In this document: positions 8,734-17,542 of the stretch, piece after piece
How positions within the stretch are numbered: the first letter of the stretch is position 1
Layout: every line of letters starts with the position of its first letter
DNA from: JBPOFY01 sp049889815
Lineage (GTDB): Bacteria; Verrucomicrobiota; Verrucomicrobiia; Opitutales; Coraliomargaritaceae
NCBI GenBank assembly: GCA_049889815.1
Contig: JBMHCR010000007.1
Location: 124,001-188,000 of the forward strand
Length of the DNA: 64,000 bases
Reading direction: 5' to 3'
Translations under genes and position numbers: made by a program
The notes under the pieces: model-generated
What the model saw: only the letters and a program-made list of their open reading frames with translations
Told to the model about the DNA's origin: nothing
The model's database searches: none

Positions 8734-11190
8734 CTATTTCACGAGCCAGAGACCGCAACTAAGAGGCGGAATATGGATACCACGATCCGTGATCGGAATC
8801 TTCGCCGTTTGGAGGCCCGACCGCTCAAAACGCTCTTGATCGGCGATCTGCAAGAGGTCCATTTCAACAAATCTCTTGCAGTTGATATCGGCATATTCCA
8901 AATGAGGATTCACCGCAAAAACCAGCTGCCCTCCCGGGCGTGATTGATCTGCATTGACCACCATCACGACCGCGCTAGAGCCTTCCGTAAAATAGAACGC
9001 TAGGTAGCCCTCAGTCAGACCACCATCAAAGCGTAGTGGACGTCCAAGCTCAGACAGACGAAACTCAATCCAATCACGGAAATATCCATGCGTGCCCGAG
9101 AAGACGTAACGCCGATTATAATCCAAGGCATTGACATCGCCTTTCTGGTAGGTGTTTGAAATCCCATTCTTGGAACGCAGAAAGTCTTGCCCCTCGGCGA
9201 GCATCGGCACACCGAGCGAAGTAAAGAGGATCGCGGCCATGAGGTGTGTGCGACGCCGATCCAGAGAGGTAGGATCGGAACCGTTGCGCCCTGTTCTTTG
9301 AGTGATGCGGTCCATCCAGCAATGGTCGTCGTGCGACTCCGTGTAGTTGATCGTCTGTGCGGCGAAGCGACTACTGCTCGGTGATCCAGAAAGGAAATAT
9401 TTGATCGTATCTTGGTTTCCTTTACCGCAGACGTAATCGGCGATGCATTCGCGGAAACCATCGTTCCACGAAGCAAACCCAGTCTCGCGTAATTCATCCT
9501 GAATGTGACCACGGAAACTCCACGGCTCGGCGATGAGAATGAGCGATGGCTTGATCTTCTTAAGCTCAATTTCGATCTCTCGAAGCACCTCGATGCCAAT
9601 CAGCTCGGCAAGATCGAAACGAAAGCCATCCACGTCATAGACCTCAACGAGATGCTTTAAACTTTCGATAATCAAGTGGCGCCCCATAGGAGTTTCACAG
9701 CGCAAATCGTTACCACAGCCACTCCAATTCATAAGCCCGTTGGTTTGGTCTAAATTGAAGTAATAGTATTTATCGATGAACAATAGGTGGTTCGGCTCAC
9801 CAACGTGGTTGTAAACAACGTCGACGATGACTGCCATCCCCTCGTCATGAAAATCCTTAACCAACTGGCGGAACTCTTCAATCTGCGACGCACGCTCGGG
9901 CTCACTCGCATAGCTGCTATCCGGCGAAAAGTAATTCACCGTCATATAACCCCAGTGATAATCATCCGCGTTGCGGTTATCAAATTCCTGTATCGGCTGC
10001 AGCTCAATCGCATTGACTCCCATCTCTCGAAGGTAAGAACCCTTCCCCTTGAGCCACTTACTCAGACCTGTATAGCCCTTCCGCTCCTGCTCTGTGAGTT
10101 TGATCGGTGCGTGTGCCACAAGGTCGCGGACGTGCCCCTCCATGATCACCAAGTCATGCCATGCAGGTGGTTGAAACGGTTCAGCGACCTTCGGCATACG
10201 TTCCGGGGCGACCACAATTCCCGGACCTTGGGGACCGATACAAGCCTTGGCATAGGGATCAAGGATGGGGAAGGTGGCATCAAAATGCGAAGTGCCTTCG
10301 GTGTTCTTTCCGCCGACTCGGTAGCTATAGAACCATCCATCTAGGTTCTTGGCGATCACAGCTTCCCAAGTGACACCATCGACACATTTCAAATCGACCG
10401 TACTTGCGTCAGAGCCGTCTGCTTTATTACTGAACACCACACTGACACATTCTGCGCGTGGCGCGAACAAACGAAAGGTCGTGCGATCGCCGTCGACAAA
10501 TGCGCCGAGCTCGTGATCAGTAGACGCGCTGGTCAGGTCTTGAGTGTGCGGTAGTTCATGCGCTTCTTCGCCGTTGGCGTCTGTCCAGACCACTCGCTCA
10601 TTGCCGACCAGTTCGTAACCCTCCGGCAAATAAAAGCGAAACAGCTGCTTACCCGTCAGATTTGGGTCGAAAACAAAGTTGGTCGCACCCGATGGATCGC
10701 AAATCAGGTTCGGCGCCGTATCCGGAACATCCAACCAATCAACACTGTCGGTCACAAACTTGAAAGCTGCCGTTTTTTCCTCGGGTAAGACTTTCGTGGG
10801 AACGCGAAGCTCATAAACCAAACCCTGCGAGTTTTTGGCCGGCTTCAAGCGCCATTCCGTCTTTCCAATTGCATCTGTCCAGCCGTTAAACTCGCCGCTA
10901 AGATACACCTTGGTTTTCTTATCGAGCAATTGTGGATAACGCTCCGAACGGATCATGAACACCCAGTTCTGCTTGCTTTTATAATAGCAAAAAAAGCGGC
11001 CCGACTCGGATGCAGAAATGGCCTCAATCTTACGGAACTTCTGATTTACAGGTCCAAGTGTAAGCGGTGGCACCGATACCGAACTTTCCCAACTACGGGT
11101 AAGTATGACGACTCCACAGTGCTCCGTTTCCCAAAAAGCATGTCCAATATTTTTTGCTATTTCAGCCATGAGTAAAAGCTCGTAGTCCAA
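8734..11190 (-). CDS. GH13 alpha-glucan debranching-type enzyme (pullulanase/isoamylase-like)
   Basis: Cleaves alpha-1,6 (or alpha-1,4) bonds in glycogen-like glucans. The protein has 818 aa, or 811 from the alternative ATG at 11169. The N-terminal third holds two beta-sandwich modules: a carbohydrate-binding or early-set region around 90-160 (VYLSGEFNGW) and a CBM48-like module around 225-320 (TTFRLFAPRAECVSVVF, GWFYSYRVGG). The GH13 barrel shows all four conserved regions: DVVYNH (457-462), DGFRFD with nucleophile Asp526, LIAEPW with acid/base Glu555, and ESHD with Asp621. YHWGYMTVNYFSPD before region I is typical of type I pullulanases and debranching enzymes. There is no signal peptide, so it probably acts in the cytoplasm on storage glycogen. 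Substrate preference is inferred. It is a single-gene unit with no other glycogen genes nearby. Confidence 0.88.
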   Translation of the reverse strand: MDYELLLMAEIAKNIGHAFWETEHCGVVILTRSWESSVSVPPLTLGPVNQKFRKIEAISASESGRFFCYYKSKQNWVFMIRSERYPQLLDKKTKVYLSGEFNGWTDAIGKTEWRLKPAKNSQGLVYELRVPTKVLPEEKTAAFKFVTDSVDWLDVPDTAPNLICDPSGATNFVFDPNLTGKQLFRFYLPEGYELVGNERVVWTDANGEEAHELPHTQDLTSASTDHELGAFVDGDRTTFRLFAPRAECVSVVFSNKADGSDASTVDLKCVDGVTWEAVIAKNLDGWFYSYRVGGKNTEGTSHFDATFPILDPYAKACIGPQGPGIVVAPERMPKVAEPFQPPAWHDLVIMEGHVRDLVAHAPIKLTEQERKGYTGLSKWLKGKGSYLREMGVNAIELQPIQEFDNRNADDYHWGYMTVNYFSPDSSYASEPERASQIEEFRQLVKDFHDEGMAVIVDVVYNHVGEPNHLLFIDKYYYFNLDQTNGLMNWSGCGNDLRCETPMGRHLIIESLKHLVEVYDVDGFRFDLAELIGIEVLREIEIELKKIKPSLILIAEPWSFRGHIQDELRETGFASWNDGFRECIADYVCGKGNQDTIKYFLSGSPSSSRFAAQTINYTESHDDHCWMDRITQRTGRNGSDPTSLDRRRTHLMAAILFTSLGVPMLAEGQDFLRSKNGISNTYQKGDVNALDYNRRYVFSGTHGYFRDWIEFRLSELGRPLRFDGGLTEGYLAFYFTEGSSAVVMVVNADQSRPGGQLVFAVNPHLEYADINCKRFVEMDLLQIADQERFERSGLQTAKIPITDRGIHIPPLSCGLWLVK

Positions 11191-11239
11191 GCGTGTTTAT
11201 CTGGAGAGCAATACTCATTCCAAAGCGATTGCAGATTCA

Positions 11240-14197
11240 CTATTTTTGACCGCCAAATACCGTATTGAGTAAATCCAAACCCATTTCTATATCGTCGAGA
11301 AGCTTCTCTTCCTTAGACTTTTCCTTCTGAGTTTTAGCTGCTTTCTTAGGCTGGGCGAGCTCCGCGCCGACCGGTGCTTGATTGCCAGTTCCTCCATCCG
11401 CAGCGCGAGGCGGATGCCTCTTCGGCTTGACGATAGCGTTGTTTGCAGCGGTCTTTAAAATGTCCATCAGCTGCTCCATGTTTGGATCGGCCAAGGTGCC
11501 GTCAATGTTCACATTTTGATTCCAGCGGCGGAATCCGTCTTCCGAAGCCGTCGGCTGCAGCAACTGCAATGTCTCTAAATAGTGCGTCAGGCGGCCCCTT
11601 GCACCCAGCTCGAGTGCGAGACTGAGGGGCTGCTCCATAAAATTCTCGAAACTAGTTGCTGCGATGATCCCTGTCCCATTGATCAACAGACTGTCACCCT
11701 CAAAACAGAGCTGAGGGATCCTGATTTTTCGATCCTTCCCGCGGGTCAACTGAAGCACAAAACTTTCAAAACCAATGTCCTTAAAATAGGGAATCGTATT
11801 GGTGAGCGCCGCAATACCAGGACGATCAAACTGCTGTCCTAAGATCCCAACAATGCCCAAGCCAAGCTGCTTACGATTATCTAGCTCGAAGGCGGTCACA
11901 ACGCCATTGCGTCCCGTGATCTTTAAATCGCCGATAGCACGTTCAAGCACCCCTTCAAGAGTCTCTCCCGAGCCCTGCACTTGTAACTGCCCATCAAAGC
12001 GACCCTGAACTGGAAAACTACCAAATGGCTTTCTCGAGAAAAATGCGGGGTCAAACTGCTGAAACCCCAAATTCACTTGCGCGTCATAAGCATTTGATCG
12101 CTCCGCATCGTAACCCACCTCAGCGGAGCCATTCAGACGCCCTTTCCCTGCCCTCGCGGTGATATCACTCAAACGAAGCAAGGGTTCAGAAATACTCGCT
12201 TTCGCGCTGAACGCCTCAATCGATTGCCGGGAGGTTAAAACAAACTCATCTAGTTTGATCGTTAGGTCTCCCTTGAACTCCGACCATGGTGGCGCCACCG
12301 ACACCTCAAGCCCAGCCGGCACGTCGACCGATGCCGCTAGTGGGCTGGTTGGGGTGGTCGGCTGTGGCTGTGTCGTCGACTCATTCGGCGAAAAAGCCGC
12401 CGTCAACAAATCGATATCAGACTGGCTCAAGCGCTTGCCGGTAACATCCACTTTAAAAGCCAAGGGCGATGATCCTGGCTGTGCCTGACCAGACAACTGT
12501 AGACTGGTGCTCGGGCGACCGACACTGCCCGCTTCGAAGTTTAAGCCAAGACCCCATCCCCCCGACGGTAGGACCTGCAATTGCCCTGTAAAGCGGAAAT
12601 CCTTTATGCTTCCGGGCACGGAGCGCGGTCTTAACCCACGCAGTTCGCCTCGCGCGATAAGCGGAAACTCGCCATCGCCGTCGACGACCACATCAAGCCC
12701 AAGCCGCCCACCAAGAACAGATACCTTGTCCTTTAATGAAGGCTGCATGAGCAGTTCCTGCAAACGAATATCCAAATCGATCTTAGCTTGCTGCCCCGCT
12801 AGGGGATTTGTCGTTCTATCCGACTGCATCAGCGTTCCGCTGATGCTTCCGCTCAAAACCTCCCCATATCTATCGAGGAACTGTAGCGCCCGCAATTCGT
12901 ATTCTATCGAATAATCCGCATTGATCCGTATCAATGGATCCACTACGATTGTCGCGTCTTGCAGGTATTGCTTTGCCACATCTTCAATTGAAACCGGTCC
13001 GACACGAATCGGTGCTTCACTGCCGATCTCCATTCCACCCTCTTCTAGCCCAGTAACACGTATAACTGCGTCTAGTGGAACACCGCTAATGGACATGCCC
13101 TTAGCCAACCATGGATTTGCCGAACTCAGTGGCAACTGTTTGATCTCCAAGGAAAGCAGTTCACCGCTCAGGTTCTGCTTACCGCCAAGATTGAGAGCCT
13201 GCTTTAAATCTAGCGACAGCAGTTCTAAACCCTCGGTATGCAAGCCGAGATCAGCGTCCGATAGGGTCACTACAATACCATCCACGTCCGCCTGTAAACG
13301 CCCTTCCACTTGCAGTGCCCCTACATCTTGAAACTCCGGAACGAAGAACTCCGGGCGTTGAATATCCGCGGCGAAAGTAGCGGCGATGCTCGCGGTCTCC
13401 TCGAAGCCATCAAAGGCCAACTCAAATGTATTCCTTACGGAAAAAACGTCCCTACCATTGAGATCCTTTGCAACGGTATCCGACTCAAATGACGACTGCT
13501 CAAATCCCCCATGTTCTTTCTGCTTCAACCGCAGCTGTAGATCGGAATTCAACTCCTTCAAACCAGCTTGTGTCGGCTCACCAGAAACAAGGGTCAGCGA
13601 TGCATCTATAACTGTCTCCGTCGATGGCCGTATTGCACCCGAGGAAATATCAAACTCATAGCTCGAACCCGAAGCATCCTTAATCCTTCCGTCCAATTGA
13701 ATACTCTCTATCTCGAGCAACCACTGCAAGTCGCTGATCTGATTGATCAGATCCCATGGGTTATCACTGGCAGTGGATGAGTCCGAGTTCGCCTCAAGCT
13801 CCATTGGCTTCTTATTGGTTTCCGACACCACAAATCCTGAATCTATCGATATCAAATCCCCCGCCGCGGCTGTTGTTTCGGGCAATTGAACGAGCAGGCC
13901 ATCTACATTGAGCGCTCCGAGTTGAATCGTATTGTCGAATAAAAAAGCTAGCGGCGAAAAGGAGGTATTTACCCGGTCAACCTTTAATCGGGTGCCGTCG
14001 GGCATCGCCAAAATCAACTCTGAAAACTCCAATGAATTAGTTGTGATTCGAATATCGCGAATCGAACTACCCTGCGGTAATCTTCCCTCCAAGATGCGCT
14101 TTTGAAAACCTGCGTCCGTGACAACGAAATAGGCTGCCACTAGGAGAACGAGAATGAGAACAAAGCCGATCAGGCAGATACGAAATAAGGTCTTCAT
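11240..14197 (-). CDS. AsmA-family inner-membrane-anchored protein
   Basis: A 985-aa protein with one N-terminal membrane anchor (LIGFVLILVLLVAAYFVVTD) and a very long periplasmic part rich in beta structure. N-terminal features such as LEFSELILAMPDGTRLKVD and the C-terminal block (about 690-910, including GRFDGQLQVQGSGETLEGVL and IDGTLADPNMEQLM) match AsmA/TamB-superfamily proteins, which are thought to form lipid-conducting bridges between inner and outer membranes. The last 65 residues are lysine-, proline- and alanine-rich and end in an amphipathic helix (KLLDDIEMGLDLLNTVFGG). It is transcribed alone, from the side of an unusual 638-bp intergenic region. Lipid transport is a family-level inference. 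The low sequence complexity of this family leaves the subfamily open. Confidence 0.8.
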   Translation of the reverse strand: MKTLFRICLIGFVLILVLLVAAYFVVTDAGFQKRILEGRLPQGSSIRDIRITTNSLEFSELILAMPDGTRLKVDRVNTSFSPLAFLFDNTIQLGALNVDGLLVQLPETTAAAGDLISIDSGFVVSETNKKPMELEANSDSSTASDNPWDLINQISDLQWLLEIESIQLDGRIKDASGSSYEFDISSGAIRPSTETVIDASLTLVSGEPTQAGLKELNSDLQLRLKQKEHGGFEQSSFESDTVAKDLNGRDVFSVRNTFELAFDGFEETASIAATFAADIQRPEFFVPEFQDVGALQVEGRLQADVDGIVVTLSDADLGLHTEGLELLSLDLKQALNLGGKQNLSGELLSLEIKQLPLSSANPWLAKGMSISGVPLDAVIRVTGLEEGGMEIGSEAPIRVGPVSIEDVAKQYLQDATIVVDPLIRINADYSIEYELRALQFLDRYGEVLSGSISGTLMQSDRTTNPLAGQQAKIDLDIRLQELLMQPSLKDKVSVLGGRLGLDVVVDGDGEFPLIARGELRGLRPRSVPGSIKDFRFTGQLQVLPSGGWGLGLNFEAGSVGRPSTSLQLSGQAQPGSSPLAFKVDVTGKRLSQSDIDLLTAAFSPNESTTQPQPTTPTSPLAASVDVPAGLEVSVAPPWSEFKGDLTIKLDEFVLTSRQSIEAFSAKASISEPLLRLSDITARAGKGRLNGSAEVGYDAERSNAYDAQVNLGFQQFDPAFFSRKPFGSFPVQGRFDGQLQVQGSGETLEGVLERAIGDLKITGRNGVVTAFELDNRKQLGLGIVGILGQQFDRPGIAALTNTIPYFKDIGFESFVLQLTRGKDRKIRIPQLCFEGDSLLINGTGIIAATSFENFMEQPLSLALELGARGRLTHYLETLQLLQPTASEDGFRRWNQNVNIDGTLADPNMEQLMDILKTAANNAIVKPKRHPPRAADGGTGNQAPVGAELAQPKKAAKTQKEKSKEEKLLDDIEMGLDLLNTVFGGQK

Positions 14198-14256
14198 AAA
14201 TAAGAAACAAAATGGGGTTCGTCAGCATACTAGAATTTAGCTGCTGCTCAAGATCC

Positions 14257-14364
14257 CTATTCCTCCTCAACCAATAGACTCGCTAAACAAAACACAGCGA
14301 TCATCCAGCCGGCAATGATGACACAAAAAGGCGCACTTCCTACCCCTAAGAAGTGCGCCACCAT
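14257..14364 (-). CDS. Possible 35-aa single-span membrane peptide
   Basis: An ATG at 14364 opens a 35-codon frame that starts MVAHFLGVGSAPF, continues with a convincing hydrophobic segment (CVIIAGWMIAVFCLASLLV) and ends with acidic residues before TAG. Its 5' part overlaps the hairpin at 14330-14359. At the second block the same frame reads IVARGLGVGSAPL and stops after seven more codons without a membrane span, so the peptide similarity may only reflect shared DNA. No Shine-Dalgarno site is seen. If real, it would be a small inner-membrane protein of unknown role. Confidence 0.22.
   Translation of the reverse strand: MVAHFLGVGSAPFCVIIAGWMIAVFCLASLLVEEE
14325..14359 (-). terminator. Hairpin A with conserved loop (terminator-like on the minus strand)
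   Basis: A perfect 10-bp stem, GGCGCACTTC (14330-14339) with GAAGTGCGCC (14350-14359), and the loop CTACCCCTAA. On the minus strand the stem is followed at once by TTTTT (14329-14325), a canonical intrinsic terminator. The loop core is identical to that of hairpin B, while the stem sequence differs. Confidence 0.6.
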
Positions 14365-14626
14365 TGTCTACTTTATTTATTACCCCAAAACTCCCTTGCG
14401 GGAGAAAGGCGATGTCATCACAGTCTCTATTAAAGCTTCTTTTTCAAGAAGAGATAGGACCCTAACTCCACTTACTCAACCTTCTTATGGTTAGAATAAG
14501 AAAAGCTTATCATAAAACCATAAATTGAATGGCTTCCAATATTTTTAACCTGCTGCAAATTAATGCCTTACACATATAGAAGACTTTATAACTAAATCAA
14601 ACTATTGAACAGGTGATGCTTCACGT

Positions 14627-14671
14627 AAAAAAACTTAGTGGCGCGGAGCCTACCCCTAAACCCCGCGCCAC
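14627..14671 (-). terminator. Hairpin B with the same loop core
   Basis: A perfect 9-bp stem, GTGGCGCGG (14638-14646) with CCGCGCCAC (14663-14671), and a loop containing the shared core CCTACCCCTAA. A run of seven Ts follows on the minus strand (14633-14627). Upstream on the same strand is a 21-codon ORF (14787-14722, MHKKENTMLFGTLSGLL..), so the arrangement could be a short leader transcript ending at this hairpin. Confidence 0.5.
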
Positions 14672-14835
14672 AATGTTTTCTGCTTTGTCTTATTACTCTA
14701 ACCCCCATACACGGGAAAAACTTATGGACTGTGGATCAATAGACCACTAAGTGTGCCAAACAGCATCGTATTTTCTTTTTTATGCATTTCGATTAGGAAA
14801 TTTACATTCCGCACTTACTGAGACAAAGCTGGCTA

Positions 14836-15201
14836 ATGAAGTTCAACAAACAAACCGAAGACATCATCGCGGACTTTCGTGGACTTCCCCGCACGGTGAC
14901 AAGCGCCTCACGCCGTGAACCGACTACACTTGATAACCTGTTGGTGGTTCTACAGGAGCAATACAAGCTGGAGCGACCCAGCCCCGAGCGCACCCTCGTT
15001 GAAAACTGGGAGACGGTATTCGGACCAAAACTAGCGGGTCGCTGCAATCCAGTCCGTATTAAGAATGGCGATACCTTGATCGTCTCGGTCACCAACCAAA
15101 CACTTCGTTCAGAACTGCAGTTTCAAAAACGCGCAGTGATCAATAAAATTCAATCTTTCGAGAACTGCAGAGAGATAAAGGATCTAGTGATTCGTAGCTA
15201 G
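14836..15201 (+). CDS. DciA-like (DUF721) protein, predicted replicative helicase loader
   Basis: 121 aa. The C-terminal half matches the DUF721/DciA fold: a conserved tryptophan before the domain (LVENWETVFGPKLAGRC), then GDTLIVSVTNQTLRSELQF and the closing helix with KRAVINKIQSF. DciA-type proteins replace DnaC/DnaI as loaders of the DnaB helicase in many phyla and are usually encoded as small stand-alone genes. The ATG at 14836 is used because the frame is closed shortly upstream. Its 3' end overlaps the convergent recN by four bases. The helicase-loading role is inferred from the family, and there is no dnaA or gyrB next to it here. Confidence 0.75.
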   Translation: MKFNKQTEDIIADFRGLPRTVTSASRREPTTLDNLLVVLQEQYKLERPSPERTLVENWETVFGPKLAGRCNPVRIKNGDTLIVSVTNQTLRSELQFQKRAVINKIQSFENCREIKDLVIRS

Positions 15202-16856
15202 ACCAACAGTTCTTTAGCATGCGCCAGAGCCGAGGCCGACTTGCGATCACCCAGCATGCGGGCAAGTTCTTCGAGCCGTGCATTACGAGATTCGTGTATT
15301 GGATCAATCGATACAGTCGTAGAACCATCGTCCTGTGATTTTGTAACCACAAAGTGATTCTTCGCTAAAGACGCTACCTGCGGAAGGTGCGTCACACAAA
15401 GCACCTGATGTTCCTTGGAAAGCCTTGCCAACTCGCTACCAACCGAACGCCCCACTTCACCACCGACATTTGCATCGACTTCATCGAAAACCAAAAGCGG
15501 CGTCGCATCTGCTTCAGCCAACACCGTCTTCAGCGCCAGCATGACACGCGCAGTCTCACCACTGGAAGCAATCTTATTAAGAGGCAGCAGCGATTGACCT
15601 GCATTGGGAGCAAAAAGAAATCGGCAACTACTGTTACCGGTCTCCGACAATTGGTCTTGCGCAACAATTTCTACAGCCAATCCAGCTTTCTTAAATCCAA
15701 GTGATTTAAGAAGTGCTTCCGCTTTTGCAGACAAGTCCTCAGCGCATATCTTCCTAGTTTTGGTCAGTTTCTGCGCAATCTTCACGAGACTGGCCTCCAA
15801 TTTTTCAGCAGCCGCCCGCTTTTTGCCAATCACCCCTTCAATGTCCCCCTGTATCGCGAGTTTCTGTGCGAGTGCTTCACGTTTTTGCAGAACAGCCTCA
15901 ACCGAGCCGCCATATTTGCGGCGCAGTTCTTGCCACATGTCCATCCGCTCAGTGGTCGCGGCGATCGCCTCGGGCTCGAAATTAAAATCAGAAGCCATTC
16001 GCCCCACTTCATCACCGACATCCTGTAATTCGATCAACAGGCTCCGGATACGTTGGGTCAAATTTTCAGATGCAGGATCCAACTGCGCTAGATGCTCAAA
16101 CTGCGCACTGAGCTCAGACAATTGAGAAGCCAGACCTTGATCACTCGCAATTCCGTCCGCACAGGCGGATGCCAGACTCGCTAGTTCTTGGGCGCTCGAC
16201 ATTCGGGTATAATCCAGTTCAAGCGTTTCGATGGATTCCGCAGATACATTAACCGCATCAATCTTATTGAGCTGCTTTTGCACAAATTCGATTTCATCGG
16301 CTTCCAAGCGTTCGCCCGACTCCAAGTCCTGAATTTCTTTCAAGGCGTCACGCCACTCAGAATATTTTTCAGCGTAGTCAACAAGCGCTTTATCATTATT
16401 GGCATACTGATCCAACATCTGCAACTGACGTTTCTCTTGAAACAACTTCTGAGGTTCCCCAGGTCCATGAAAATCAATCCAAGATTCACCCAGCCCTTGC
16501 AACTGTGTGAGCGTAGCCATGCTTCCGTTGATTTGAATTCGGGGCATTTTCGTCTTATGAATACTACGCTGGAGAAGGAGGACCCCATCCTCACAAGCCG
16601 GCAGCCCCGCCGCCTCCAACAAAGCATTCATTTCCGTGGGATTTGAAAAACACAAGGCTGCCTCGACTTCTACGGCGTCCGTACCCTGGCGAATCAATCC
16701 TTTATCTGTCCGTGCACCAGCCAGTAAACCCAAAGCGCCCAACAACACACTCTTACCCGCCCCCGTTTCACCTGTAACTGCGGTAAACCCCTTCTCGAAT
16801 TCAAGAGTGACTTGATCCAGCAATGCTAGATTGGTGATTTTCAGGTAGTTCAGCAT
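15198..16856 (-). CDS. recN: DNA repair protein RecN
   Basis: A cytoplasmic SMC-like ATPase that acts early in double-strand break repair. At 552 aa it has the family's usual length. The N-terminus carries the RecN start MLNYLKITNLALLDQVTLEF and Walker A GETGAGKS (Lys35). The middle is coiled coil (about 150-360). The C-terminal half has the ABC-type signature region SSGETARVMLALK and Walker B LLVFDEVDANVGGEVG, followed by VLCVTHLPQVASLA. It starts one base after the stop of the upstream Yip1-like gene, so the two are co-transcribed. The 3' end overlaps the convergent dciA-like gene. Confidence 0.96.
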   Translation of the reverse strand: MLNYLKITNLALLDQVTLEFEKGFTAVTGETGAGKSVLLGALGLLAGARTDKGLIRQGTDAVEVEAALCFSNPTEMNALLEAAGLPACEDGVLLLQRSIHKTKMPRIQINGSMATLTQLQGLGESWIDFHGPGEPQKLFQEKRQLQMLDQYANNDKALVDYAEKYSEWRDALKEIQDLESGERLEADEIEFVQKQLNKIDAVNVSAESIETLELDYTRMSSAQELASLASACADGIASDQGLASQLSELSAQFEHLAQLDPASENLTQRIRSLLIELQDVGDEVGRMASDFNFEPEAIAATTERMDMWQELRRKYGGSVEAVLQKREALAQKLAIQGDIEGVIGKKRAAAEKLEASLVKIAQKLTKTRKICAEDLSAKAEALLKSLGFKKAGLAVEIVAQDQLSETGNSSCRFLFAPNAGQSLLPLNKIASSGETARVMLALKTVLAEADATPLLVFDEVDANVGGEVGRSVGSELARLSKEHQVLCVTHLPQVASLAKNHFVVTKSQDDGSTTVSIDPIHESRNARLEELARMLGDRKSASALAHAKELLV

Positions 16857-16857
16857 C

Positions 16858-17436
16858 TTAAGAAACGCTTATTAGGACTCCGAAAGCTCGCTCGATAAAC
16901 TGCGCAAGGAGTATCAGTGGAAAAATAGAGACGAGGCAGGTAACCATGAGAACCAAAAATGCTTTCAGAACGCTCATCTGTAGGCCGGCCGCAACCGAGA
17001 GCAGGATCGTAATATATCCGTAGACAAACACCACGAACAGCGGGAGCGCCGCAGCCGCCAACGTCTCTGCAGGAAGCTCTCTGGCGATCGCAATGGCCAG
17101 TCCCATAGAAACCGCGGTCCACGGCATCAACCCCCAACCCAGTGCGACCCGCATTTCAAAGAGTTTTGCCTGTGCTCCAAACCAACGCCCAAAATTACGC
17201 AATAACCAGGAAAACAAGTAGAGGCCAATAAACCCAACCAATGCTCCGAACAAAAGAATCAGCGGTGATGCCGAATTCTGCGTGACATACAACCGATAGC
17301 CTTGAGCCGCGCCAAAAAGCAGGGCAGACACGCAGGCCAGCGCATGCCCGGCCGAGCGCTCGATGAGCGCGCGCACAACAACTCCTGGGCGAAACCAAAA
17401 TTTTAAAAGGTGCGGTTGAACAGAAGTGACGGACAT
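16858..17436 (-). CDS. Yip1-like multi-span membrane protein
   Basis: 192 aa from the ATG at 17436 (MSVTSVQPHLL); the longer open frame upstream is the antisense of the ABC-F gene. The N-terminus KFWFRPGVVVRALIERSAGH has the proline-arginine motif seen at the start of bacterial Yip1-domain proteins, and about five hydrophobic segments follow (ALACVSALLFGAAQG; LILLFGALVGFIGLYLFSWL; two further pairs). The function of bacterial Yip1 proteins is not established. It sits one base upstream of recN in the same transcript and is divergent from the ABC-F gene, whose start lies about 107 bases away. The family call is moderate because these proteins diverge widely outside their topology. Confidence 0.6.
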   Translation of the reverse strand: MSVTSVQPHLLKFWFRPGVVVRALIERSAGHALACVSALLFGAAQGYRLYVTQNSASPLILLFGALVGFIGLYLFSWLLRNFGRWFGAQAKLFEMRVALGWGLMPWTAVSMGLAIAIARELPAETLAAAALPLFVVFVYGYITILLSVAAGLQMSVLKAFLVLMVTCLVSIFPLILLAQFIERAFGVLISVS

Positions 17437-17542
17437 AATGGGTACTACTGCACAAAAAGGAGATGTAGCGGCTGGTGCAAGTCTGTGTCGAAAAGAAGAC
17501 TTTAAATGTGCTGGGCGATCGCTATTCCTCCTCCTTCCTGCC

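Larger units (their letters stand above)
14198..14835. other. 638-bp intergenic region with tandem related hairpin units
   Basis: Lies between the divergent AsmA-like and DciA-like genes. It contains two related blocks about 310 bp apart (hairpins at 14330-14359 and 14638-14671, each with roughly 40 bp of similar flank including GTAATAA on the minus strand), one small putative membrane-peptide ORF (14257-14364) and one 21-codon ORF (14722-14787). A possible minus-strand promoter between the units reads TTGATT-16-TATATG. No known RNA family was recognised. Confidence 0.5.

Noticed and set aside
14802..15095. Minus-strand frame of 97 codons opposite the DciA-like gene
   Set aside because: It lies wholly on the other strand of the DciA-like gene and has no protein family features.
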